From an uncultured Winogradskyella sp. (GTDB lineage: Bacteria > Bacteroidota > Bacteroidia > Flavobacteriales > Flavobacteriaceae): 64,000 nt of DNA. Where the stretch lies: NCBI RefSeq assembly GCF_947496485.1, contig NZ_CANMCZ010000001.1:1759384-1823383 (forward strand). Direction: 5' to 3'. Below the pieces are notes generated by a model. That model was not told where the DNA came from. It was given only the letters and a program-made list of their open reading frames with translations, and searched no databases. Positions 10,378 through 19,248 of the stretch are shown here, piece by piece (the first letter of the stretch is position 1; the number at the start of each line of letters is the position of its first letter). Both the position numbers and the translations under genes were made by a program.

Positions 10378-11304
10378 ATGATAAACAACAAATCAAAACA
10401 TACCGAACTCATTAAAACCGAAGCAAAACGCCTCGGTTTTTTGTCTTGTGGTGTTAGTAAGGCCGAATTCTTAGAAACTGAAGCACCTCGACTTGAAAAA
10501 TGGCTTCAAAATAATGCACATGGCGAAATGCGTTATATGGAAAATCATTTCGATAAGCGTTTAGATCCAACATTACTTGTTGAAGGTTCAAAAAGTGTGG
10601 TGTCCTTATTGTTGAATTACTATCCTTCAGAGCTTCAAAATGAAGATTCTTATAAGCTATCTAAATATGCCTACGGAACCGATTATCATTTCGTAATAAA
10701 AGATAAACTAAAATCATTATTACATTTTATTCAAAAAGAAATTGGAGAAGTGAATGGCCGTGCTTTTGTTGATTCCGCACCAGTTTTAGATAAAGCTTGG
10801 GCTGCTAAGTCTGGTTTAGGTTGGATAGGGAAACATTCTAATTTACTAACACAACAAGTAGGTTCTTTCTATTTTATTGCAGAATTAATTATCGATTTAG
10901 AATTAGACTACGATACGCCAGTAACTGATCATTGCGGTACTTGCACAGCTTGCATTGACGCTTGCCCAACTGAGGCTATTACGGAGCCTTATGTTGTAGA
11001 TGGTAGTAAATGCATTTCATATTTCACTATAGAACTAAAAGAGAATATTCCAGTAGAATTTAAAGGCAAGTTCGATGATTGGATGTTTGGTTGCGATGTT
11101 TGCCAAGATGTTTGTCCTTGGAATCGATTTTCTAAATCACATAAAGAGCCTTTGTTTAATCCACATCCAGAATTATTAGATATGACTAAAAAAGATTGGG
11201 AGGAGATTACAGAAGATACCTTTAGAAATGTGTTTAAAAAATCTGCGGTTAAGCGGACTAAATTTTCAGGTTTGGAAAGAAATATTAAGTTTCTTAAGGA
11301 TTAA
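10378..11304 (+). CDS. queG: Epoxyqueuosine reductase QueG
   Basis: Two 4Fe-4S motifs ([27 protein letters not shown]) and [23 protein letters not shown]. Confidence 0.97.
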   Translation: MINNKSKHTELIKTEAKRLGFLSCGVSKAEFLETEAPRLEKWLQNNAHGEMRYMENHFDKRLDPTLLVEGSKSVVSLLLNYYPSELQNEDSYKLSKYAYGTDYHFVIKDKLKSLLHFIQKEIGEVNGRAFVDSAPVLDKAWAAKSGLGWIGKHSNLLTQQVGSFYFIAELIIDLELDYDTPVTDHCGTCTACIDACPTEAITEPYVVDGSKCISYFTIELKENIPVEFKGKFDDWMFGCDVCQDVCPWNRFSKSHKEPLFNPHPELLDMTKKDWEEITEDTFRNVFKKSAVKRTKFSGLERNIKFLKD

Positions 11305-11305
11305 T

Positions 11306-12958
11306 TTACTTTTTCTTAGAGATGCTATCTGCCATAATTAAAGCATTATATGCATTAATAACTTTACCAGATTTAGAGAGTTGATTAAAAGGTAGTAGAG
11401 TATCATTTACTCTTACATCATATGTGTACTCTAATCCACTGTCCATGAGGATATGTTTAACTTGAGAAGCTGTAAGGTTTGGATAATGAGAACGTACCAG
11501 CGCTGCTACTCCCGAAGTTACAGCACATGATAAAGAAGTCCCACCATCAATAAGTTCGTACTTTTCTTTAGTTACTGAAGTTGTATATATTTCCACACCA
11601 GGTGCAAATACATCTACATTACTGGAACCGTAATTTGAAAAAGAAGGTATCATATTTTTGTTAATGTAGTAATTGGTGGCACCTACCATTAGGAAATTAT
11701 CAGCAACTTCTTCTCGATTGAAATAATTATTATCATTTGGGTAAACCTCAAAGTATTCTAAATCTTTACCATTGTTTCCAGCTGATTTAACAATTAATAC
11801 ATCATTTTGTTCAGCATATTTGATAGCGTCAAACACCCATTTTTTATATAATGAAAACTCTTTACCAAAACTCATATTAATTACTCTGGCTCCATTATCT
11901 ACTGCATAACGAATTGCTAAAGCTATATCTTTGTCGTGCTCATCACCAAATGCAGAGATAGAAAGAGGCATGATTTTAATATTGTCTGAGATTCCTTTAG
12001 TGCCTATATTATTATCTCTTCTTGCTGCTATTAATCCTGCTATGAGAGTCCCATGGTCAAAAAAACCATTATAAATATTTATTTCAGGGCTACCATAATT
12101 TTTCTCATTTAAACTATCAGAATTATCGCCAATTATTATACGATCATTGTAATCTTTATTCAGTAATTTATCTAATCGTTCATCAGCTTTGAGTTTATAC
12201 AAGTCAATATATTCATCTGTAAATTCATATTTGATTAAAGCTTTCATCCACCTTGTATGTAATTTAATAATAGAATCTTTAGGATGAAGATTTTTTAAAC
12301 TGTCTAAATCTTTAATTGAATAGTTGTCATCAATAAAAAATTTTGATAATGTCTCTTTAGCTAAACTTTTACCACGCTTTTGAATATTTATATAGCTAGT
12401 GTCTTCAATTGCATATTGAAGCCTTTTTTCATATTTATCTCTAGCCCTAAGATAAGTCTTATAAAGCAAAGAATCAGTTATCAAATTATTTTCAAAATCG
12501 CTATCATACTTCTTTAAAATTCTTGTGTATTCGTAATTAACAAATTTTGATGTTTCACCATTTACATTACCGATAAAATTCCATCCATTTATGTCATCTA
12601 TGTAACCGTTGTTATCATCATCTAGACCGTTATTAGAAATTTCTTTCTTATTAATCCAAATGTTTTGTCTTAAATCTTCATGATAGATGTTTAACGGCAT
12701 GTCTATGATAGCAACAATAACCTCTTCTGAGTTATTTCTATTATTAATAATACTATCGTAAGCTTTATCTAAACTTATACCCGGTAGATTGTCTAATTCT
12801 AAATCTTTTAAATGCCAAGATTTCAGATTTTCCTCTGATATTTTTTTTTGTGGAATGGAGTCATTCGTCCCGTTAATATATGATAGATTTAATTTTTTAT
12901 CGCAACAATGTAAACAAGCAAAAAAGATTAAAATTATAAAGAGAAGATTTTTTAACAT
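11306..12958 (-). CDS. S8 (subtilisin-like) serine peptidase, predicted lipoprotein; RiPP-locus protease candidate
   Basis: Lipobox-like N terminus (FFACLHCC); catalytic blocks VAIIDM, DHGTLIAGLIAA, GGTSLSCAVTSGVAAL. Confidence 0.88.
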   Translation of the reverse strand: MLKNLLFIILIFFACLHCCDKKLNLSYINGTNDSIPQKKISEENLKSWHLKDLELDNLPGISLDKAYDSIINNRNNSEEVIVAIIDMPLNIYHEDLRQNIWINKKEISNNGLDDDNNGYIDDINGWNFIGNVNGETSKFVNYEYTRILKKYDSDFENNLITDSLLYKTYLRARDKYEKRLQYAIEDTSYINIQKRGKSLAKETLSKFFIDDNYSIKDLDSLKNLHPKDSIIKLHTRWMKALIKYEFTDEYIDLYKLKADERLDKLLNKDYNDRIIIGDNSDSLNEKNYGSPEINIYNGFFDHGTLIAGLIAARRDNNIGTKGISDNIKIMPLSISAFGDEHDKDIALAIRYAVDNGARVINMSFGKEFSLYKKWVFDAIKYAEQNDVLIVKSAGNNGKDLEYFEVYPNDNNYFNREEVADNFLMVGATNYYINKNMIPSFSNYGSSNVDVFAPGVEIYTTSVTKEKYELIDGGTSLSCAVTSGVAALVRSHYPNLTASQVKHILMDSGLEYTYDVRVNDTLLPFNQLSKSGKVINAYNALIMADSISKKK

Positions 12959-12961
12959 AGA

Positions 12962-12998
12962 TAAAAAAATACCACTAAGATAATAGTTTTCTTAGCGG
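12962..12998 (-). terminator. Hairpin with T-tract between the precursor and the S8 peptidase gene (attenuator/terminator)
   Basis: Minus strand: CCGCTAAGA-loop-TCTTAGTGG (one G-U) then TATTTTTTTA. T-tract ends 4 nt before the S8 start codon. Confidence 0.7.
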
Positions 12999-13024
12999 CA
13001 CTTGAATTAATTTTTGATTAATAC

Positions 13025-13195
13025 TTAATCGCCAGTATCAGTATCGTCATCAGGTGGGCAAATTATAGTGCTTTTTTTTGGTCTTTTCCCTCTAGTGTCT
13101 GTACCATCATCATCACCGAGTCCAGTACCCCCATAAATTACTTTTGGATTACTGAGCTTTGCAATCTTAAAAGATTCTAATTTCAATTTTTTCAT
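13025..13195 (-). CDS. RiPP precursor peptide (56 aa), GG-type leader, class I lanthipeptide-like; absent from the supplied ORF track
   Basis: Translated from the sequence: MKKLKLESFKIAKLSNPKVIYGG/TGLGDDDGTDTRGKRPKKSTIICPPDDDTDTGD*. KLKLxxFKIAKL leader and GG boundary; next to split LanB genes. Confidence 0.85.
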   Translation of the reverse strand: MKKLKLESFKIAKLSNPKVIYGGTGLGDDDGTDTRGKRPKKSTIICPPDDDTDTGD

Positions 13196-13263
13196 AGATA
13201 TAAATATTAAGTTCGAAACTTAAATATATTGGTAATTTTGCATTCAATACAAATAAATCATAT

Positions 13264-13281
13264 CCAAATTCATGAATTTGG
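13264..13281. promoter_or_regulatory. Perfect 18-bp palindrome CCAAATTCATGAATTTGG upstream of the precursor (operator candidate)
   Basis: Exact self-reverse-complement; near-identical copies in the 18.1-kb divergent promoter. Confidence 0.75.
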
Positions 13282-13307
13282 GTATTTGAATATGTTTTAG
13301 GGTAGTA

Positions 13308-14978
13308 TTAGGAATTTTTCAACAATTGTTTTATGAAAAAATTTGGAGAAATATTAGTTTGTCTTTTAAAAGCTCTAGTAAATGATTCTGCTTTTTTAAA
13401 TCCAACTTCATTTGCAATTGCAATTAAAGTATATTTTTTAAAATTTTCATCTGTTTTTAATTTTTCCATAACGTATTCGATTCTAAGGTCATTAATATAA
13501 TGTGTAAAAGATTTGTTTTTATAGTGATTCACAACCTTAGACAGATATCTGACGTTTGTATTAATTTTTTTTGCAAGAACACTAGAAGTTAAGTCCGAAG
13601 ATAGAAATTGATGTTGTTCTTCAAATTCATTTAATTGTTCTAGTATATCACTAATAACCTTGTCGGAAATCTCAAGAGAAGATTTTATTTCATTATCTAA
13701 AACAGGTATCTCTTTATGGGATTGAATTTGTAGGCCATTATTTGTTAACTCTAGGAAACGCTTTTTATAGAGTTTTCTTTTATTGTATTGATAGTATACT
13801 ATTATCAATAAAATAATGGAGACAAAGCCGAGTAGAGATAAATACAATGTTTTATTTTTTTCTTTCTGCTTTATAGCACTTATAATTTTTTCTTTTTCAG
13901 TTATGAGTTTAGGAATATCATATTTTTTTATTAAATTTTTATTTATATAGAGTTCATTAGAATGCAAGGTGCTATCTAACTTAATTAATTGATTAATATA
14001 AACCAATTCTTGTTTAAAGTCCTTTTTGGTTTTATAATGATTTATAAGTATTTCATAAGACTCTCTGATTTTAGGATGCAAATCATAATTTTCTCTAAAA
14101 ATACTATCAACTTTTTTTAGGTTTGATATTTTTTTTATTTCATTTCCAAAAGCTTCATTAATTTTTGCCAAATAATAATAGCTTACAGCCAGATTTGGTT
14201 TATCGTCTATTTGCAATAATATTGGTATGGATTTTTTGATGCTATCTTGGGCAAAGGAATATTGATTTCTAGAGTATTTAACAACACCTTCGTTTAAACG
14301 AAAATAGTTTTTGTAAATATCATCATCAAATGATTTTTTAAATCCAAGATTATTGAAGTGTGAAGCAGAATCTAGCTTCATATCTTCTTGGTATGCAGTT
14401 GATAATGCAAAAAGTGTCGGTAAAATAATATCCTCAAGATTATTTTTTTCTATATAGTAATAATTATCCTTTAGAATTTTTACAGCATTATTGTTTTCCC
14501 CTATTCTAGATTTTAAAAGCCCGATTAGTAGATTACATGCAGCAATATTATCTTTATCGTTATGTTTTTTAGAATAAAATAGTGACTCAAGTACATTATC
14601 CATTGCTTTTTTAAAATCTCTCTTTTCGTAATAAAAATTAGCTTTACTGTAATATGCCAAAGTGGGAAAATATTTATTACTATTTTCTCTTGAAAGGGAA
14701 ATAATACTATCTGCATATACAAGTGCTTTTTCATCATTATAGATATTTACTTTCATGTAATAACCTTCTAAAAGATAATGAGCGTTATTTTCATTTTTTG
14801 ATTTTAATAAAAATGCATTGGTATATATATTTTGTAAATTTTCATCGTCAGTATTCCAATAACCGTTATATAAATCTTTATAGGATTTATCTTTTAAGGA
14901 ATCTACAACTTTTTGTGCTATAACAGGTTGTATATAACTGAATAGGATTATAAAAATAATTGATAATTTTATTTTCAC
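13308..14978 (-). CDS. TPR-containing, membrane-spanning AraC-family HTH regulator
   Basis: Signal/TPR-like N terminus, one TM (LYLSLLGFVSIILLIIVYY), C-terminal AraC HTH (YTLIAIANEVGFKKAESFTRAFKRQTNISPNFF). Confidence 0.88.
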   Translation of the reverse strand: MKIKLSIIFIILFSYIQPVIAQKVVDSLKDKSYKDLYNGYWNTDDENLQNIYTNAFLLKSKNENNAHYLLEGYYMKVNIYNDEKALVYADSIISLSRENSNKYFPTLAYYSKANFYYEKRDFKKAMDNVLESLFYSKKHNDKDNIAACNLLIGLLKSRIGENNNAVKILKDNYYYIEKNNLEDIILPTLFALSTAYQEDMKLDSASHFNNLGFKKSFDDDIYKNYFRLNEGVVKYSRNQYSFAQDSIKKSIPILLQIDDKPNLAVSYYYLAKINEAFGNEIKKISNLKKVDSIFRENYDLHPKIRESYEILINHYKTKKDFKQELVYINQLIKLDSTLHSNELYINKNLIKKYDIPKLITEKEKIISAIKQKEKNKTLYLSLLGFVSIILLIIVYYQYNKRKLYKKRFLELTNNGLQIQSHKEIPVLDNEIKSSLEISDKVISDILEQLNEFEEQHQFLSSDLTSSVLAKKINTNVRYLSKVVNHYKNKSFTHYINDLRIEYVMEKLKTDENFKKYTLIAIANEVGFKKAESFTRAFKRQTNISPNFFIKQLLKNS

Positions 14979-15829
14979 TTTAATGAAGGTTTAAATAAAT
15001 CAGTCTTATATTCTTTATATAAAACATCATAAATTAAGAATTCGTATAATCTTTGGTTAGAATTAAAGTATCTGTTAATAGTCATGTGTATGATACTACT
15101 CGTAAGATTATTTAAACTAACTTCTACATTACCACTATTATAAAGCTCGTTAATTTTTGTAAAAGTCTGATTAGTATTTTCAGAATAAGTTTTAAGTAAC
15201 TGCAATAAATTAGTTTTTCTAAAGCTTTCTTTTTGTGAAAGAATTTTTCTGCTTCTTTCACTAAGATCTTTCATAGTTATTTTGTTTGCGTTGAATTCTG
15301 ACTTAAAAGCATTTCTACCTTTTTCAGCAAATTTAAATTTGCTCTCTTTTGAAAATTTAAACTGAGATAATATTATAGAAATAAGTTTTACAATAAAGAT
15401 AATACTCTCTTCTTCTGTAAGCTGTTTTTCCTTTGCTTTTAAAATTGTTTCACTATCCCAGAAGAAAAGATTTTCAATATAAGTAATTGTAGATGAGCCA
15501 TAACGTTCAATTTCTCGTTTGTATTGGTGCAATTGAACATCCCAAATAAATCCTGAATTTAAGTGAGGTATTAGTAATTTTTTTAACTCAGAAATAATAA
15601 TACCAGTATGTGTTTCGCAGATAAGTTTAAATCTAATTCTAAGATGAAAATCAGGATCATTATAACGAATAAAAAACCATGATGAAATAATATTATTATC
15701 TAACTGTTTTTTAGTAAATGGTACAATAGCATCAATTAATATATCATCTGCTACATTTACACCACAGTATAGTTTATAATACATCCATTGGTCCCCTATT
15801 ACAAAATTTCTTTTAATACTATTTTCCAC
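14975..15829 (-). CDS. Thiopeptide-type bacteriocin biosynthesis domain protein (LanB C-terminal elimination half)
   Basis: DQWMYYKLYCGVNVADDILIDAI...SSWFFIRYNDPDFHLRIRFK is typical of the SpaB_C/elimination domain. Overlaps the upstream LanB N-half. Confidence 0.88.
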   Translation of the reverse strand: MENSIKRNFVIGDQWMYYKLYCGVNVADDILIDAIVPFTKKQLDNNIISSWFFIRYNDPDFHLRIRFKLICETHTGIIISELKKLLIPHLNSGFIWDVQLHQYKREIERYGSSTITYIENLFFWDSETILKAKEKQLTEEESIIFIVKLISIILSQFKFSKESKFKFAEKGRNAFKSEFNANKITMKDLSERSRKILSQKESFRKTNLLQLLKTYSENTNQTFTKINELYNSGNVEVSLNNLTSSIIHMTINRYFNSNQRLYEFLIYDVLYKEYKTDLFKPSLK

Positions 15830-18044
15830 CTTGTATCTTGTTTAATTTTTCTTCATTATATAATGAAACAATAAATTGATTACAAAATGAATTACTATTT
15901 TGTTTAACAACACTTTCTTTGTCAAATAAAAACTCTTTTAGTTTGAATAGCTTTAAATTTTTAATAGTTTTAAATAGCATTCTTATTGAGGTAGCATTCT
16001 TCATGTTAATTAATAATAAGTTATCACCTTCTACTAGTTGTACTAATTCTGGCATTTGTATAGCAGTTCTCCATATTCTCATTTTTTCCACCAAATCGTC
16101 ATTATCTAGTTGAAAGTACTTAACAATATTTTCTGTCTTAATATTCCATTGCGCTTTAGAAAATATTACAGAATTATGTTCTACTCTTGGTAAGAAAGAT
16201 AAATTCTCTAAAATAGGATGCCATTGAAATCCAATACCATTTCGCTTATCTTGATATTGCATATCGCAAAGGAAATAATAAATAGGTAACGCATTTGCGT
16301 AGTTATGAGCATTGGTTAAGCGAGGTAAAATTTCTATATCTAGACGTTTTGAGCGTAAAACAATTTTATTGTTTTTTACTGAAATCATTATATCACTTAT
16401 AGGAATCTGATTTTTATATGGCAATCCCGATTTTCCTAAGAATGGAATTTCATAATCTCTAACTGATGGACGCCTTAATATGTTTCCTGTTCTCGATTGA
16501 GGCAGATGTATAATTTCTGAGAGTACCTTATTTGGATTCATTTTCTTTTCAACTTGAGTAATTTCTTCAACTTGTTTGAAAATTTTAGCATGCCCATGAC
16601 TAAATCTTGCTAAAATATTCGCCGCGCTAGAACCTCCAAGCCAATTAAAGACTAATCTTTCTACATTATCAATAATAACAACCTCAATCATTGAAGCCAT
16701 AGTGTCTGGTAAATCATTCCATTCGCATCCTAAATCTTTAAAATCATTTTCGTTTAACTTTAAAGTATACTTTTGATTACTTAGACAATTAGTAATTTTC
16801 TCAAGAAGAATAGAATCAACTGTTGTCCATTTGATATTTTTGCTTTGTGTGCTTTTATTAGGTAAATGTATATTTTCCAAAAGAGGATTATTATCATCTA
16901 GGGAATGAGAATATCCGATACCTATTTCAGTATCTAATACCTCATAAAGCGGTAACTCTCTTGTTTCATATCTTTTTTTAAAAGCTATTTTAAAGTTTTC
17001 TATTTTCGAGTTTTTTTGAAATAGAGTTATTTTATTTAGAATTATCATACTTTGTCTAATAGACTTTATATGATTTTTATTGAGCGTGTTTTTATAAGCT
17101 GAAGCAAATAAATCAACTTGTAGAATATGTTTTTTTATATGTTTTGTTTCTTTAAACTCATTTTCTATCCAATTATAAAATTCATAGTAATTATTTGGCT
17201 TTTTAGTATCTAATATTTTAATTTTATTATTTAACTCTTTAATTGATTTAAGGTGCTTTTTAGGAATAGATAATAACTCTAATTGTTCTATAAGAAATGA
17301 TAGATTATTAGAATTGGTGATAATTATTTGAAGTTCAGATACTAAAATTTGTTTTTCTACAAGCTCATTTATAAAACTTAATGCCTCTGTTTTATCAATA
17401 TCTTTAGAAATTAATAATGAAGCGAAATCATCCAATGTTTTTCCTCTTATAGCTTCACTTAAAATTATTTCCAAATAATCGGAATATAAAGCCCCATCCA
17501 AATAATAAATTCTATTATTATCATTATATATGTAACCTATATAACGATATTGATTACCAACTTTATATAAACTAGAATTTACAACATATTGAATTTTATT
17601 TTTAACCCCATTAAGTTTAGATATTCTATCAATTAATGCGGATAAGAAGGACATGTCTAACCGAGTAAAAGTTTTATATGAACTCAAACCTTTTAATTCT
17701 ATTTCTGTATCATTAGAAAATGAGCCTTCAACACAATTTGCAAATAACCCAAAAGGGGTTGCTCTAGTCGTAATTCTAGTTAAGTACTTTAAAATTGAAA
17801 GCTTAATCTGCTCAATCTTTTTGCTATTTTCAATTTTATTATTCTGCCAATAACCAAACTGTTTTACAAGTTCAGGAGATGCTAAGGTTAGTGCTTTTAT
17901 AAAGAAATCATCCTCAAATAGCTTTTTAAAGCATGCATCGGTAATTTCATAACTTTCAGTTATGCTATTATATAATTGTACTGAACGTGTTGGAGTTCTT
18001 AGGCAATAGAATGGAAATGCTTTATAAGGACTTTTAAATTTCAA
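15819..18044 (-). CDS. Lantibiotic dehydratase LanB N-terminal (glutamylation) half
   Basis: RTPTRSVQLYNSI, TRATPFGLFANC, LPQSRTGNILRRPSVRDYEIPFLGKSG motifs of LanB N-domains. Confidence 0.9.
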   Translation of the reverse strand: MKFKSPYKAFPFYCLRTPTRSVQLYNSITESYEITDACFKKLFEDDFFIKALTLASPELVKQFGYWQNNKIENSKKIEQIKLSILKYLTRITTRATPFGLFANCVEGSFSNDTEIELKGLSSYKTFTRLDMSFLSALIDRISKLNGVKNKIQYVVNSSLYKVGNQYRYIGYIYNDNNRIYYLDGALYSDYLEIILSEAIRGKTLDDFASLLISKDIDKTEALSFINELVEKQILVSELQIIITNSNNLSFLIEQLELLSIPKKHLKSIKELNNKIKILDTKKPNNYYEFYNWIENEFKETKHIKKHILQVDLFASAYKNTLNKNHIKSIRQSMIILNKITLFQKNSKIENFKIAFKKRYETRELPLYEVLDTEIGIGYSHSLDDNNPLLENIHLPNKSTQSKNIKWTTVDSILLEKITNCLSNQKYTLKLNENDFKDLGCEWNDLPDTMASMIEVVIIDNVERLVFNWLGGSSAANILARFSHGHAKIFKQVEEITQVEKKMNPNKVLSEIIHLPQSRTGNILRRPSVRDYEIPFLGKSGLPYKNQIPISDIMISVKNNKIVLRSKRLDIEILPRLTNAHNYANALPIYYFLCDMQYQDKRNGIGFQWHPILENLSFLPRVEHNSVIFSKAQWNIKTENIVKYFQLDNDDLVEKMRIWRTAIQMPELVQLVEGDNLLLINMKNATSIRMLFKTIKNLKLFKLKEFLFDKESVVKQNSNSFCNQFIVSLYNEEKLNKIQGGK

Positions 18045-18091
18045 GTTTAAATCATTTGAAGCTAAAATACATTATTAGGTATACTTTTCAC

Positions 18092-18109
18092 CCAATTTCG
18101 CGAATTTGG
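18092..18109. promoter_or_regulatory. Imperfect 18-bp palindrome CCAATTTCGCGAATTTGG (one mismatched pair)
   Basis: In the lanB/gws divergent intergenic region; centre 21 bp from the next palindrome. Confidence 0.7.
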
Positions 18110-18112
18110 CAC

Positions 18113-18130
18113 CCAAATTCATGAATATGG
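18113..18130. promoter_or_regulatory. Imperfect 18-bp palindrome CCAAATTCATGAATATGG
   Basis: One mismatched pair; flanks match the 13264-13281 site on the opposite strand (ACCCAAATTCATGAATwTGGATAT). Confidence 0.72.
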
Positions 18131-18257
18131 ATATAGATTTATTTTTTTATAGGAATTTTATTTCGAGCTTGGGGAATGAAATTAGTTGCAACTTTTTCTG
18201 GCGGATACTGAAAAGCCAATATAATAGAGTAGGTAAATCAAAATAATTACATTCAAT

Positions 18258-18443
18258 ATGGAAAGTTTAAAAAAATTTGAGAATTTATCCTTAGCAAATA
18301 CAAAAGATATATTTGGAGGAAAGGAGCTTAAGACAGAACAGAGAAATGATGCAAATGAAGTGTTGTATACAGACTCTCATCATGACAATGATAATGATGG
18401 TAAATGGAGTTGCGGTGATACTTTTACACTGACTAAAGTTTAA
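18258..18443 (+). CDS. RiPP precursor 1 (61 aa) with FGG leader end and EF-hand-like loop
   Basis: MESLKKFENLSLANTKDIFGG leader; core contains DNDNDGKWSCGD. Confidence 0.83.
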   Translation: MESLKKFENLSLANTKDIFGGKELKTEQRNDANEVLYTDSHHDNDNDGKWSCGDTFTLTKV

Positions 18444-18463
18444 TAATCTAATAAATTAATAAA

Positions 18464-18676
18464 ATGAAAAGCATAGAAAATTTTAAGGATGAGCAATTTG
18501 TTTGCTCAAACATATTTGGTTCATGGGATGGTATACATGGAACACCTGGTGGTACTTTTCAAGGTATGGAATACTCATCAGATGTATTTATTGATAAGAA
18601 CGGAGATGGCAAATGGGGCAGTGGTGAAAGTGTAATCATGCATTTTTGTGATCCTCCTACCGTACAACAAGGATAA
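18464..18676 (+). CDS. RiPP precursor 2 (70 aa) with EF-hand-like loop
   Basis: MKSIENFKDEQFVCSNIFGSWDG leader-like start; core contains DKNGDGKWGSGE. Tandem with precursor 1. Confidence 0.78.
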   Translation: MKSIENFKDEQFVCSNIFGSWDGIHGTPGGTFQGMEYSSDVFIDKNGDGKWGSGESVIMHFCDPPTVQQG

Positions 18677-18692
18677 AACTTATAGAATAAGA

Positions 18693-18747
18693 ATAAGCAT
18701 TGTTAAAATGTTTAAGGCTACAGCAATGCTTATACTATTGATTTTTT
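18693..18747 (+). terminator. Hairpin plus T-tract after precursors 1 and 2
   Basis: Perfect 10-bp arms ATAAGCATTG/CAATGCTTAT with a 21-nt loop, followed by ACTATTGATTTTTT. Confidence 0.6.
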
Positions 18748-18768
18748 AAAACAATAAGGATTGAAATT

Positions 18769-19248
18769 ATGCATAGGTTAATTATAGTTTTTTCATTGGT
18801 TTTTAACTTCTGTGTTATCAACTCTCAAGAAAAAGTAGAAAAAAAAATACTTCCTGATATCTTAATATTAGAATTAAAATCTATAACTCAAAGTGACCAA
18901 AAATATCGCTCAATAATTGTTGAAAACAGAGAAAGTCTTTCTAAAAAAGATAAAGATAGTTTATGGGTCTTACAAGATGAAATTGATATAAATAATACTA
19001 TAAGAGTTATTGAAATAATTAAAGAATATGGATATATATCAAGTAGTAATTCAAACTCAAATTTTCCCATGCATATAATATTAATGCATACACCGAATAA
19101 TTTAAAAAGTGAAGTTTTAGAATTAATTGAAAAAGAGAATAGAGCTGGGAGAATAGTTAAAAGTTCTTATGGTCTTATTAAGTGGCATTTAGAAGGAAGA
19201 AAAGAAGTCAAGTTAGATTATTTCAAAAAAAATGATTCTACTAATTAG
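18769..19248 (+). CDS. Secreted protein, DUF6624-like; paralogue of 21765-22376; possible immunity/accessory protein
   Basis: N-terminal signal peptide; shares DQKYR...KDSLW.LQ.....NT...IEI...GRI.K..Y..I.WH..GRKE with the 21.8-kb gene. Confidence 0.65.
   Translation: MHRLIIVFSLVFNFCVINSQEKVEKKILPDILILELKSITQSDQKYRSIIVENRESLSKKDKDSLWVLQDEIDINNTIRVIEIIKEYGYISSSNSNSNFPMHIILMHTPNNLKSEVLELIEKENRAGRIVKSSYGLIKWHLEGRKEVKLDYFKKNDSTN

Noticed and set aside
17653-17853. Plus-strand 66-aa ORF inside lanB considered as an extra precursor
   Set aside because: Antisense to LanB N-half conserved motifs (TRATPFGLF); no GG leader.
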